A stretch of 21,203 nucleotides of DNA from Chloroflexota bacterium (lineage in GTDB: Bacteria > Chloroflexota > Anaerolineae > Anaerolineales > Anaerolineaceae): the NCBI GenBank assembly GCA_029265085.1, contig JAJUJY010000070.1, positions 1 to 21,203 of the forward strand, read 5' to 3'. A program made the position numbers and the translations under genes. The notes below the pieces were generated by a model. That model saw only the letters and a program-made list of their open reading frames with translations, did not search any database and was not told where the DNA came from. Positions 14,700-21,203 of the stretch are shown in pieces (positions within the stretch are counted from its first letter, which is position 1; the number at the start of each line of letters is the position of its first letter).

Positions 14700-15551
14700 T
14701 TATTTTTCCTCAACTTCAGGGCACGCTACAATTCCGATCGTACCAGGACCTAAATGAGCAGCAATAGGCACAGCCAATTCTGTCACAATGATTTCAGTGT
14801 GCGGGATTAGTGATCGCACTTTCTCTACGACTGCCTGTGCCATCTCAGGAGCAGCAGCATGGACAATGGCCAGTTTTACCTTTGTATTTCCAACTTGAAG
14901 CCTAACCTGTTCAACAATATGGTCAATGGCTTTTTGCCGGGTCCTTACCCGATCAGCCATACTTAATAATCCATCGCGTAATACGATCACTGGATTAATT
15001 TTTAACATCGATGAAATTGCCCCTTGCAGCATATTGATCCTGCCAGACAACCGGGCGAATTCCAAATTCTCTAAGGTAAATATGACCGTCAAACGATCAC
15101 GCATTTTTGCAAGTTGATCCACGATCTTATCTACATTGAATCCTTGTTGATACAAAAGACGAGCTTCCCGGCACATGAAACCAATTGCAGCCGAACCAGC
15201 TCCGGAATCAAATGGGTAGATTTTAAATTCATTTTTCAGATCTCGCGCAGCGGTTTGGACCGCAGAAAAGGTTCCCGACATTTTACTTGTCACATGAACA
15301 GACAGAATATTATCCCCTTTTTGAGCAATCGAACGGTAAAAATCCATGATTGCGTATGGTGAAGGGAGAGATGTTTTGGGGACGATTCTTTTTAATCGTA
15401 CAAGATCATAGAAATTTTTCTGATTCACATCTCGGCCTTGGAGATATTCCTCCTCGCCAAACCGAATATGCAATGGCAGAATATGGATTCCATATTCATT
15501 TTCCCAATTTTCGGGCATATCTGCTGAACCATCTGCAACTATGTGAAGCAT
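14700..15551 (-). CDS. DegV-family fatty-acid-binding protein
   Basis: This 283-residue protein has normal DegV length and landmarks: an N-terminal VADGSADMP segment, PKTSLPSP (T60-S61), the TSKMSGTFSAV ligand loop (S92), the DSGAGSAAIG segment (115-124) and the C-terminal AHLGPGTIG motif (H266). DegV proteins hold a fatty acid in a buried pocket; the FakB members present it to the kinase FakA for phosphorylation. No fakA-like DhaK/L gene is nearby. The start overlaps the sigma-factor stop codon (TAATG), so translation is coupled, which is unusual company for DegV. A role as lipid sensor or lipid carrier for the linked sigma system is possible but unproven. Confidence 0.92.
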   Translation of the reverse strand: MLHIVADGSADMPENWENEYGIHILPLHIRFGEEEYLQGRDVNQKNFYDLVRLKRIVPKTSLPSPYAIMDFYRSIAQKGDNILSVHVTSKMSGTFSAVQTAARDLKNEFKIYPFDSGAGSAAIGFMCREARLLYQQGFNVDKIVDQLAKMRDRLTVIFTLENLEFARLSGRINMLQGAISSMLKINPVIVLRDGLLSMADRVRTRQKAIDHIVEQVRLQVGNTKVKLAIVHAAAPEMAQAVVEKVRSLIPHTEIIVTELAVPIAAHLGPGTIGIVACPEVEEK

Positions 15552-16114
15552 TAGTCACTCTCCGAATGAACTTGAACCTCCAGGGTATCCCGCAAAGAAA
15601 GCAATGTACGGTGATACAAGCTTTTTATTGCCCCTTCACTTTTCCCCAAAATTTGAGCGATTTCCTCATTGGATAGACGTTCAACAAACTTTAGGATCAA
15701 TAAATTTTGGCGGTCTACCGGAAGGCTGCGGATACTGTGAAGCAAATTTTCAATTTCTTGATTCTTCACAAGGGATGTTTCCGGGTGATCTCCGCGGTGC
15801 TCAATATGCGTATGATCTTCTAAAGGAACTTCCCTCCGCCGGCGATTATCCCGATGCCAGTTGGCGACTAAATTGTGAGCAATGCGATACAGCCAGGCTG
15901 AAAACGGTAACCCACGATGATGATAATCTCGGATATGCCCTAAGGCGCGATAAAACACCTTTTCGGTCAAATCCTCCGCATCAAATGTGCTCCCGGTCCG
16001 ATAATAAATATAGTTATAAATTCGCCTTACATAGCGCTCATAAAGAATGCTAAAGGCTTCTGTATCTCCATCGGCAGCCCGGCGGATGGCAATCTCGTCT
16101 GGAATTTCGTCCAT
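15551..16114 (-). CDS. ECF-type RNA polymerase sigma factor
   Basis: This 187-residue protein has the two-domain ECF plan. Region 2 (about 20-90) shows FSILYERYVRRIYNYIYYRTG, the DAEDLTEKVFYRAL core-binding helix and the FSAWLYRIAHNLVANWHRD promoter-melting segment. Region 4 (about 120-175) shows LPVDRQNLLILKFVERLSNEEIAQILGKSEGAIKSLYHR in family style, with the -35-binding helix at its end. The linker has no extra domain. ATG at 16114 is chosen because AGAAGG lies 5 bases upstream; the in-frame GTG at 16120 overlaps that site. It is followed with a 1-base overlap by degV and then the small membrane protein. The membrane subtilase gene ends 77 bases upstream with no terminator between. Confidence 0.95.
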   Translation of the reverse strand: MDEIPDEIAIRRAADGDTEAFSILYERYVRRIYNYIYYRTGSTFDAEDLTEKVFYRALGHIRDYHHRGLPFSAWLYRIAHNLVANWHRDNRRRREVPLEDHTHIEHRGDHPETSLVKNQEIENLLHSIRSLPVDRQNLLILKFVERLSNEEIAQILGKSEGAIKSLYHRTLLSLRDTLEVQVHSESD

Positions 16115-16141
16115 GATCACCTTCTTGCCTGTGGAGTGTCT

Positions 16142-16175
16142 GTTATATTAACACCGGACACGGATAAGAGTTGCA
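16142..16175 (-). promoter_or_regulatory. Possible ECF-type or sigma-70 promoter before the sigma gene
   Basis: On the minus strand TGCAACTC (16175-16168) carries the AAC core common in ECF -35 elements. TTAATATAAC (16151-16142) follows 16 bases later and includes a sigma-70-like TAATAT. Either an autoregulated ECF promoter or a weak housekeeping promoter is possible. Confidence 0.3.
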
Positions 16176-16191
16176 TATTTTTTACTTTCAA

Positions 16192-18618
16192 TCAGGGACT
16201 AATTACCGTTAATGACATTTTAACCGCTTCGTATGCGTTTACAATACCATAACCAATTCCATTCAACGGAATTGTTAATTCGCTGCTGCAGTTAGGCACC
16301 TTACCCTGATACATATTTGCGGTATTCTGCAGAATTTGCTCCGTTTGGTCTATATCACCAATTAACTTTGGATTTGCAGACCACATTAATGCTACAACGC
16401 CGCTTATATATGGAGCCGCAAACGATGTTCCACTGACCATAGTATATGACGATTCCGGGGCAGCTACCAGGATATCTTCCCCTGGAGCCAAAATATCCGG
16501 TTTAATTCGATAACTATCATCCACAACAACTGGCCCAAGGCTGCTAAACTCAGATAATTCACCAGCCTGTGAAATGGATCCTACAGAATACACTTGATCA
16601 TAAATAGCTAAGGGGTTTTTCACGCTCCCACAGCCGGCATACCCGGAGTTGCCAGTTGATGCAGTCACAAATACCCCAGACGTACGCAATGCATGGGCAG
16701 AAGTCCAAAATATTTGTGGATCGCACCCTTCCACTGCCGGACACCCCCAGGAATTATTAATAATATTGGCGCCCAATTCAGGCTTACCATCCATAAAAGA
16801 GTCTCCATTTTGTGGATATGGTGCAAAAAGAAATTGTAAGCAATTCAAGTAATATGCAGGATTGCCAAGATTCCTTTGCAGCGCAACACAGCCGATCCAC
16901 TGAGCGTCAGGAGCCACCCCCAATCGATCTCCAACTGCAACACTTAACGTTCCGGTTCCATGTCCATGATAATCCACAGGCTTTGTCGTGCCGCTCCAAG
17001 GGTCAAACCAGTGATAATTATCATCGCCATCTTTCCCAAGATATCCGTTCCTCAGCTCAGGATGATCTGCCTGCACTCCTGAATCAGCCTGTCCAATCAC
17101 GATACCTTCCCCGCGCACATTGAGCTCTTCCCATACCCTATCCGCCTGAATTAGCTTGTTCGGCCAGGGAGTATCTTCCGGGATAGGTTCAACTCCTCGA
17201 TTGATCGTTAATGCTTCGGGCAGCGGCCGCAAATGCGGACTATCCAAAACTCGATCCACATCCGCGCGAGAATTTAACCACAAGCGGATGAATAGTCCGC
17301 CATTCACTTCCATACCATTTAACAAATAGTAGGGTGTATATTCAATTCCCCGCCGGTTCAACTCGGCTTTCAACGCTTGTTGGCTGCGATCAGCATGTTC
17401 AACCAACCGTTGATACACCGCGGCTCTTCGTTCCATCGGATCATCGATCTGATCCAAACCCTCCAAATCAGCCTGGTCCGCCATGACCACAAAAAGCTTT
17501 TCCCCATAGAAACCAGGTTGTCCAGCCGCGAAATAAGTAAAACCCAACGCTCCAGTGGATAGGATGATAGCGACCCATTTCAGGCTGGTATTTAGCAAGT
17601 TCTGTTCGATGGGCTTACGCGCCATCCAACCAATCAACGACAACACCAAAAGGATGCCTGCTTCCACCAGTAAAATGCGTGTAACATAGGTTAATAACTC
17701 ACCTTGCGATGAGCTGATCTCCAACATCATCTCATCTGGATCCACCCAAATCAACGCCCACGATGTCGCCAGTCCAACCAACAAACTCACAGCAAGCCAT
17801 CGATTTTCACCACTGACAAGTTGATATCGACTGGTAATCACAACAAGGAAACTGATCAAAACCATCAATATCGCAATCAGGATCTGAGTTCCTGTCTGCC
17901 CTACACCAATCGCCATGATGATGAGCGTGAGCGCGGTGAATACCCATTCCCACCCAATAGAGTTAACGACTCTTCTTTGAGGGGAAAATGAATATAAACT
18001 TGCTTCCAATGTAAGCGAAGCTGCCACACCAAACAATAAACCCACGATTAAATTGAGTACAATATCCCAAATGGAACCCAATGCTCCCCACACAGCCCAG
18101 GGTAAACCCAAAACCAATCCCAATCCTAACGCCAGCCATATTCCATCCAAGGGCTTTTTTAAACCATCCTTAATGACCTCGGGACGTTCTTTGCGCATCC
18201 ACTGGAACAGAACCAATAGGTAAACAACCAATCCACCCGCCTGGAAAATGGCGACCTCAAGCGCTGCCTGAATTGGTAGCAACCGGGCTGGAATCATGGT
18301 AAAAGACAAGACGGATGCCAACAAGAGAGTACGATATTGCGCATTTTGCCGTCGTGGTTTGATAAATGCCGTTTCAATGAGTAATGGAACGAATATAAAT
18401 AATCCATAACCCAATGCGAGCAGCCAACGCAAATCTGGCGCACCTAACGAGCCCTCAAACACCGCTTGTTCATTCAACCATTCCAACAGAAGTGTACTGG
18501 CACTGATTGAAAGCACCCATAATACTGTGCCCGCAAAAAGAACTGCCAAAAGACACCCCATGCGGTTGGTTTCTTGTTTTCCCACAGGAGCTGTTTGTGA
18601 AGTTGTATTGGGTTCCAT
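16192..18618 (-). CDS. Polytopic membrane-anchored subtilase (peptidase S8)
   Basis: This 808-residue protein joins a large membrane domain to a serine protease. Residues about 20-370 hold roughly 10-11 hydrophobic segments, for example 21-45, 63-86, 97-116, 119-141, two within 158-207, two within 220-262, and one each near 275-293, 311-332 and 345-365. A linker (about 370-495) has I9-propeptide-like or substrate-like features I cannot assign. The S8 domain (about 500-800) has the triad D512 (QADSGVQ), H553 (GHGTGT) and S732 (GTSFAAP), with oxyanion N622 (NNSWGC). The count of membrane segments, even or odd, would decide which side the protease faces. It follows the M29 aminopeptidase by 14 bases and lies just upstream of the ECF sigma set. 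No strong ribosome site precedes the ATG. Confidence 0.88.
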   Translation of the reverse strand: MEPNTTSQTAPVGKQETNRMGCLLAVLFAGTVLWVLSISASTLLLEWLNEQAVFEGSLGAPDLRWLLALGYGLFIFVPLLIETAFIKPRRQNAQYRTLLLASVLSFTMIPARLLPIQAALEVAIFQAGGLVVYLLVLFQWMRKERPEVIKDGLKKPLDGIWLALGLGLVLGLPWAVWGALGSIWDIVLNLIVGLLFGVAASLTLEASLYSFSPQRRVVNSIGWEWVFTALTLIIMAIGVGQTGTQILIAILMVLISFLVVITSRYQLVSGENRWLAVSLLVGLATSWALIWVDPDEMMLEISSSQGELLTYVTRILLVEAGILLVLSLIGWMARKPIEQNLLNTSLKWVAIILSTGALGFTYFAAGQPGFYGEKLFVVMADQADLEGLDQIDDPMERRAAVYQRLVEHADRSQQALKAELNRRGIEYTPYYLLNGMEVNGGLFIRLWLNSRADVDRVLDSPHLRPLPEALTINRGVEPIPEDTPWPNKLIQADRVWEELNVRGEGIVIGQADSGVQADHPELRNGYLGKDGDDNYHWFDPWSGTTKPVDYHGHGTGTLSVAVGDRLGVAPDAQWIGCVALQRNLGNPAYYLNCLQFLFAPYPQNGDSFMDGKPELGANIINNSWGCPAVEGCDPQIFWTSAHALRTSGVFVTASTGNSGYAGCGSVKNPLAIYDQVYSVGSISQAGELSEFSSLGPVVVDDSYRIKPDILAPGEDILVAAPESSYTMVSGTSFAAPYISGVVALMWSANPKLIGDIDQTEQILQNTANMYQGKVPNCSSELTIPLNGIGYGIVNAYEAVKMSLTVISP

Positions 18619-18632
18619 GTCGTTTAAATCAC

Positions 18633-19739
18633 TTATCCAATCGCAAATTTGCCGTTCTTATAGAATAAAACTCCATCCACCCAAATTTCACCACCATCCC
18701 GCAAATCACAGATCATATCCCAGTGGATTGCAGATTGATTAACACTTCCAGTCTCCGGATATCCAGCACCTAAAGCCATATGGAAACTGCCGCCAATCTT
18801 TTCATCAAATAAGATTTCACGTGTAAAGCGTTGAATGCCTTCGTTCGTACCGATGGCAAATTCACCCACATAACGTGCACCTTCATCGGTATCCAAGGTC
18901 TTTAATAGAAATTCTTCATTCTTATTCGCTGTGGCTTTAACTACCTTTCCATTTTCAAACCAGAGACGCACTCCATCCACTTCCCTTCCGCCGTAAATCG
19001 CCGGATATGAGAAGTAAACGCTGCCTTCTACGCTGTTTTCCACTGGACCGGTAAAAATTTCACCATCGGGTACATTTTCATGACAATCGCAATTGATGAA
19101 CGTCCGTCCGTCAATTTTCAATTTCAGGTCGGTCTCTTTGCCAATCACATGCACATCATGCTTCCCTTTTAACCAGTCCACAATCCGGTCCTGGTAAGCA
19201 GAAACCTTCTTCCAATAACCGACCGGGTCATTTTGATCGGGCATGCAGGCTGAATAGACAAAATCCTCATATTCGGAGAGGCTCATCTCTGCATCCTGAG
19301 CATGAGCGTGGGTTGGAAATAAAGTCAACGTCCATTTCAATTCTTTTTTCGCTGCCCGATCAAAAAAGATCTGCATCACTTCCCGCTCTCCTCTGCTGGC
19401 AGTCACCATTTTTTGAGGATCAATTTGATTTAAAGCACGGGTATTCTCATCTGCCATGATGCCAATATTTGCATCATAAGTTTCAACAATTTGCTTCATT
19501 GGTGCATGAATGTACTGCAGCTGTTTATCGCTCGCATTTTTATAGAATACTTCACGAGCGGCAGGAAATGACGGAATCAACATCGGGTAAGCACCTGCTT
19601 GCAGTACTTTTTTGTAAATTTCGACGAGCAATGGTTCAGCTACCGCGCTACCGCGGATTAACACTTTTTCTTCTGGTTGGATCGCAACAGAATAATTCAC
19701 AAGCAAGTCAGCCAACTTCTCGATACGAGGGTCCTTCAT
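18633..19739 (-). CDS. M29-family aminopeptidase (AmpS/AmpT type)
   Basis: This 368-residue metallo-aminopeptidase removes N-terminal residues from peptides. The two-metal ligand set expected from thermophilic M29 enzymes is visible: E227 in DGEIFTGP, E293 in GEFAIGTN, H320 in FHMALG, Y327 (catalytic Tyr position), and H339-x-D341 in HWDMICD. Length fits the family. ATG at 19739 is chosen because AGGAG lies 7 bases upstream; a longer in-frame start at 19778 has no such site, and an ATG two codons upstream sits on the ribosome site. No signal peptide is present, so it is cytosolic. It starts the minus-strand row leading into the subtilase 14 bases later, an arrangement that suits peptide turnover. 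Confidence 0.93.
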   Translation of the reverse strand: MKDPRIEKLADLLVNYSVAIQPEEKVLIRGSAVAEPLLVEIYKKVLQAGAYPMLIPSFPAAREVFYKNASDKQLQYIHAPMKQIVETYDANIGIMADENTRALNQIDPQKMVTASRGEREVMQIFFDRAAKKELKWTLTLFPTHAHAQDAEMSLSEYEDFVYSACMPDQNDPVGYWKKVSAYQDRIVDWLKGKHDVHVIGKETDLKLKIDGRTFINCDCHENVPDGEIFTGPVENSVEGSVYFSYPAIYGGREVDGVRLWFENGKVVKATANKNEEFLLKTLDTDEGARYVGEFAIGTNEGIQRFTREILFDEKIGGSFHMALGAGYPETGSVNQSAIHWDMICDLRDGGEIWVDGVLFYKNGKFAIG

Positions 19740-19802
19740 AATCATTCTCCTGATTTGAACAAAGTGGTCTTGCTGCAAGCCGAAAACTCAAACGATCAAT
19801 TA

Positions 19803-19811
19803 ATTTTACCA
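19803..19811 (-). promoter_or_regulatory. Possible extended -10 of the aminopeptidase row
   Basis: On the minus strand TGGTAAAAT (19811-19803) fits an extended -10 about 64 bases before the aminopeptidase ATG. No clear -35 accompanies it. It lies in the 164-base divergent gap (19740-19903), where I saw no other regulatory structure apart from a short duplicated TTGCTGAT. Confidence 0.3.
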
Positions 19812-19903
19812 CCACCACAACTTGCTGATTTTTAATTGCTGATGTAGACTTTCTTAAAGCATTTGTTGGTTTATTTTGAATTAAAGATTCAAAAGGAGAA
19901 AAA

Positions 19904-20728
19904 ATGATTCATACTGAATTTTCCTGGATGGGAACTGGAAATATCAATTTTTTTGCTCAAGAATGGAAACCTGAGACTTCGCCCCGTGCAGTAATTATTC
20001 TCAGTCACGGTTTAGGGGAACATTGCGGCCGGTACCAGCATGTAGCCGAACATATGGTTGCAGCTGGCTTTGCAGTCCTGGCTTTAGATCACCGTGGACA
20101 CGGGAAAACCGGTGGAAAACGCGGACATGCCAGCTTCAAGGACATGGTTTTGGATGTCAACCATCTCATTGAAGAAGCAAACAAACGCTATCCAGATACA
20201 CCCAAAATCCTGTATGGACATTCTATGGGCGGTTGTCTCGTCTTATACCATGCAATTTCACAACAACCAAACATTGCCGGTGTAATATCGACCAGCCCCG
20301 GTTTAGCCCCAGCCCAGGACCCAGGTTCAAAACTGGCCTTTGGCCGAATTATCGCTAGTATCTATCCATCCTTCCCGATGGAAAATGGTTTGTTGTTACA
20401 AGGCTTATCGCATGATGCAAATGTGATCAAGGCGTATCAGGCTGATCCCCTGGTTCACAGCAAAATTTCTGCTCGGTTAGGTCTGGATATTATCGATAAC
20501 GGAAAGTGGGTCATTGAAAACGCTGAAAAACTCACTTTGCCTTTACTTCTAATCTTTGGATCAGAAGATTTATTAGTTAGTCCAGCCGCTACTCGTGAAT
20601 TTGCCGCGAAAATTAAAAATCAAGCCACCGTGAAAGAATGGTCTGGCGGTTATCACGAATTACACAATGAACCATTCAAAGAAGATGTCATTCAAATGAT
20701 GATTGATTGGATAAATTCGACCATCTAA
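19904..20728 (+). CDS. Alpha/beta hydrolase of the monoacylglycerol lipase / lysophospholipase type
   Basis: This 274-residue hydrolase has the Hydrolase_4 layout. SHGLGEHCGRY (34-44) supplies the oxyanion loop; LDHRGHGKTGG (61-71) is the typical second strand; nucleophile S107 lies in GHSMGG; D222 lies in FGSEDLLVSP; H251 lies in GGYHELHNEP. The HG-x-x-EH-x-x-RY and GHSMGG combination is typical of monoacylglycerol lipases and lysophospholipases, which cleave fatty acid from glycerol backbones. No signal peptide or membrane segment is present. AGGAG lies 5 bases before the ATG. It is divergent from the aminopeptidase and probably monocistronic. The actual ester substrate is not determined by sequence. 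Confidence 0.92.
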   Translation: MIHTEFSWMGTGNINFFAQEWKPETSPRAVIILSHGLGEHCGRYQHVAEHMVAAGFAVLALDHRGHGKTGGKRGHASFKDMVLDVNHLIEEANKRYPDTPKILYGHSMGGCLVLYHAISQQPNIAGVISTSPGLAPAQDPGSKLAFGRIIASIYPSFPMENGLLLQGLSHDANVIKAYQADPLVHSKISARLGLDIIDNGKWVIENAEKLTLPLLLIFGSEDLLVSPAATREFAAKIKNQATVKEWSGGYHELHNEPFKEDVIQMMIDWINSTI

Positions 20729-20783
20729 TCCAAATAGAGAACAGGTTAATACAACTGGCATGTTCCGTTCAGGATGAATGGAC

Positions 20784-20812
20784 TTGACCCCGCCTGTCTG
20801 CCTGCTTACAAT
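20784..20812 (+). promoter_or_regulatory. Sigma-70 promoter of the SHMT gene
   Basis: TTGACC (20784-20789) and TACAAT (20807-20812) are each one base from consensus, with the ideal 17-base spacing. The predicted transcript starts near 20819 and has a leader of about 74 bases. Confidence 0.75.
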
Positions 20813-20820
20813 TAGATTGG

Positions 20821-20854
20821 GCCAGGCGTGATTTTAACGCTGTTTTTTCTTGGC
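20821..20854 (+). promoter_or_regulatory. Short hairpin and T run in the SHMT leader
   Basis: GCGT (20826-20829) pairs with ACGC (20837-20840) and is followed by TGTTTTTT; an outer GCCA (20821-20824) could instead pair with TGGC (20851-20854). The stems are short, so an attenuator is only a possibility. I recognise no known riboswitch class. Confidence 0.25.
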
Positions 20855-20892
20855 TATGTTCATCCCTCAAACCGTTTTCAAGGAGAGTGCTG

Positions 20893-21203
20893 ATGGCTGA
20901 CTTCCTTTTCCGTGGCAACCTGTCTGAAGTAGATCCTGAAGTTGACGAGTTAATTCAACTGGAGGCAGAACGCCAGTACCGCAAGCTCATCCTGATCCCC
21001 AGTGAGAGCACCGCCCCCTACGCTGTTCGAGAAGGCTTAGGTTCAGTATTTCAGAACTTGTATGCCGAAGGTTACCCAGATGAAGAAACTCGCTGGATGA
21101 CTGAAAGCGAAATCTTAGATTACACTAAACGCCTTGCGTATTATCGCCGGTATGGCGACCCCCGCTATTACAAAGGTGTTGAATATGCAGACGCGATCGA
21201 ATC
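20893..21203 (+). CDS. glyA: Serine hydroxymethyltransferase, N-terminal part (cut by window edge)
   Basis: The first 103 codons are present; the PLP-lysine region is outside. LILIPSESTAP resembles the SHMT segment usually written ELIASEN, and NLYAEGYP matches the NKYAEGYP landmark. An atypical stretch (DEETRWMTESEILDYTKRL and on) follows before GDPRYYKGVEYADAIE, which corresponds to the usual R-Y-Y-x-G-C-E region. SHMT interconverts serine and glycine and charges tetrahydrofolate with a one-carbon unit. The insertion suggests a lineage-specific variant. AAGGAG (20880-20885) lies 7 bases before the ATG. The symbol is tentative because the catalytic part is missing from the window. Confidence 0.85.
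   Translation, partial: MADFLFRGNLSEVDPEVDELIQLEAERQYRKLILIPSESTAPYAVREGLGSVFQNLYAEGYPDEETRWMTESEILDYTKRLAYYRRYGDPRYYKGVEYADAIE

Noticed and set aside
15604..16053. Plus-strand open frame of 149 codons opposite the ECF sigma gene
   Set aside because: The minus frame encodes complete sigma regions 2 and 4; the plus frame has no recognisable domain and no ribosome site.
20739..20765. GAACA/TGTTC inverted repeat after the alpha/beta hydrolase gene
   Set aside because: Only 5 bp with a 17-base loop and no T run follows; too weak to call a terminator.

Overview
The window looks like a piece of a Chloroflexota chromosome, most likely class Anaerolineae. This rests on the gene families and on moderate GC with clear Shine-Dalgarno sites; I could not test it by search. 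No tRNA, rRNA, insertion sequence, prophage or CRISPR array is visible. Genes are densely packed and no intergenic gap exceeds about 170 bases.

Layout. 1-606 (-): 5'-proximal part of a GntR/FCD regulator, with a 7-bp tandem repeat in its leader. 773-1645 (+): AlkZ-related winged-helix protein. 1734-5192 (+): very large GH13-like protein, ended by a strong terminator. 5297-6074 (+): pterin-carbinolamine-dehydratase-like protein and a two-CBS-domain protein. 6100-9512 (-): fmt, a panE-like reductase and an intracellular GH13 amylase, read in that order. 9603-13685 (-): MarR regulator and the two halves of a heterodimeric ABC exporter, behind a near-perfect promoter with a nest of inverted repeats. 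13779-14388 (+): unknown helical protein coupled to a glutaredoxin-like protein whose active site is CYES. 14443-19739 (-): M29 aminopeptidase, polytopic membrane subtilase, ECF sigma factor, DegV lipid-binding protein and a small single-pass membrane protein. 19904-20728 (+): monoacylglycerol-lipase-like hydrolase. 20893 to the end (+): start of an SHMT (glyA-like) gene.

How the genes work together. The MarR-ABC operon reads as a self-regulated drug or lipid exporter whose ATP sites are asymmetric in the TAP/TM287-288 manner. The sigma-DegV-small-membrane-protein group is tightly coupled (TAATG overlap, then a 2-nt gap) and lies just downstream of a membrane subtilase. That arrangement would suit an envelope-stress or lipid-sensing switch with a minimal anti-sigma factor, but this is inference. 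The two GH13 proteins point to alpha-glucan metabolism. The remaining genes are housekeeping (fmt, panE-like, glyA-like) or of uncertain role.

Most notable for follow-up: the heptamer array at 613-661, the ECF/DegV/membrane-protein/subtilase cluster, the MarR operator nest, the GH13 protein with Pro in place of the region IV His, and two genes whose -10 box lies 7 nt before the ATG, suggesting leaderless mRNAs.
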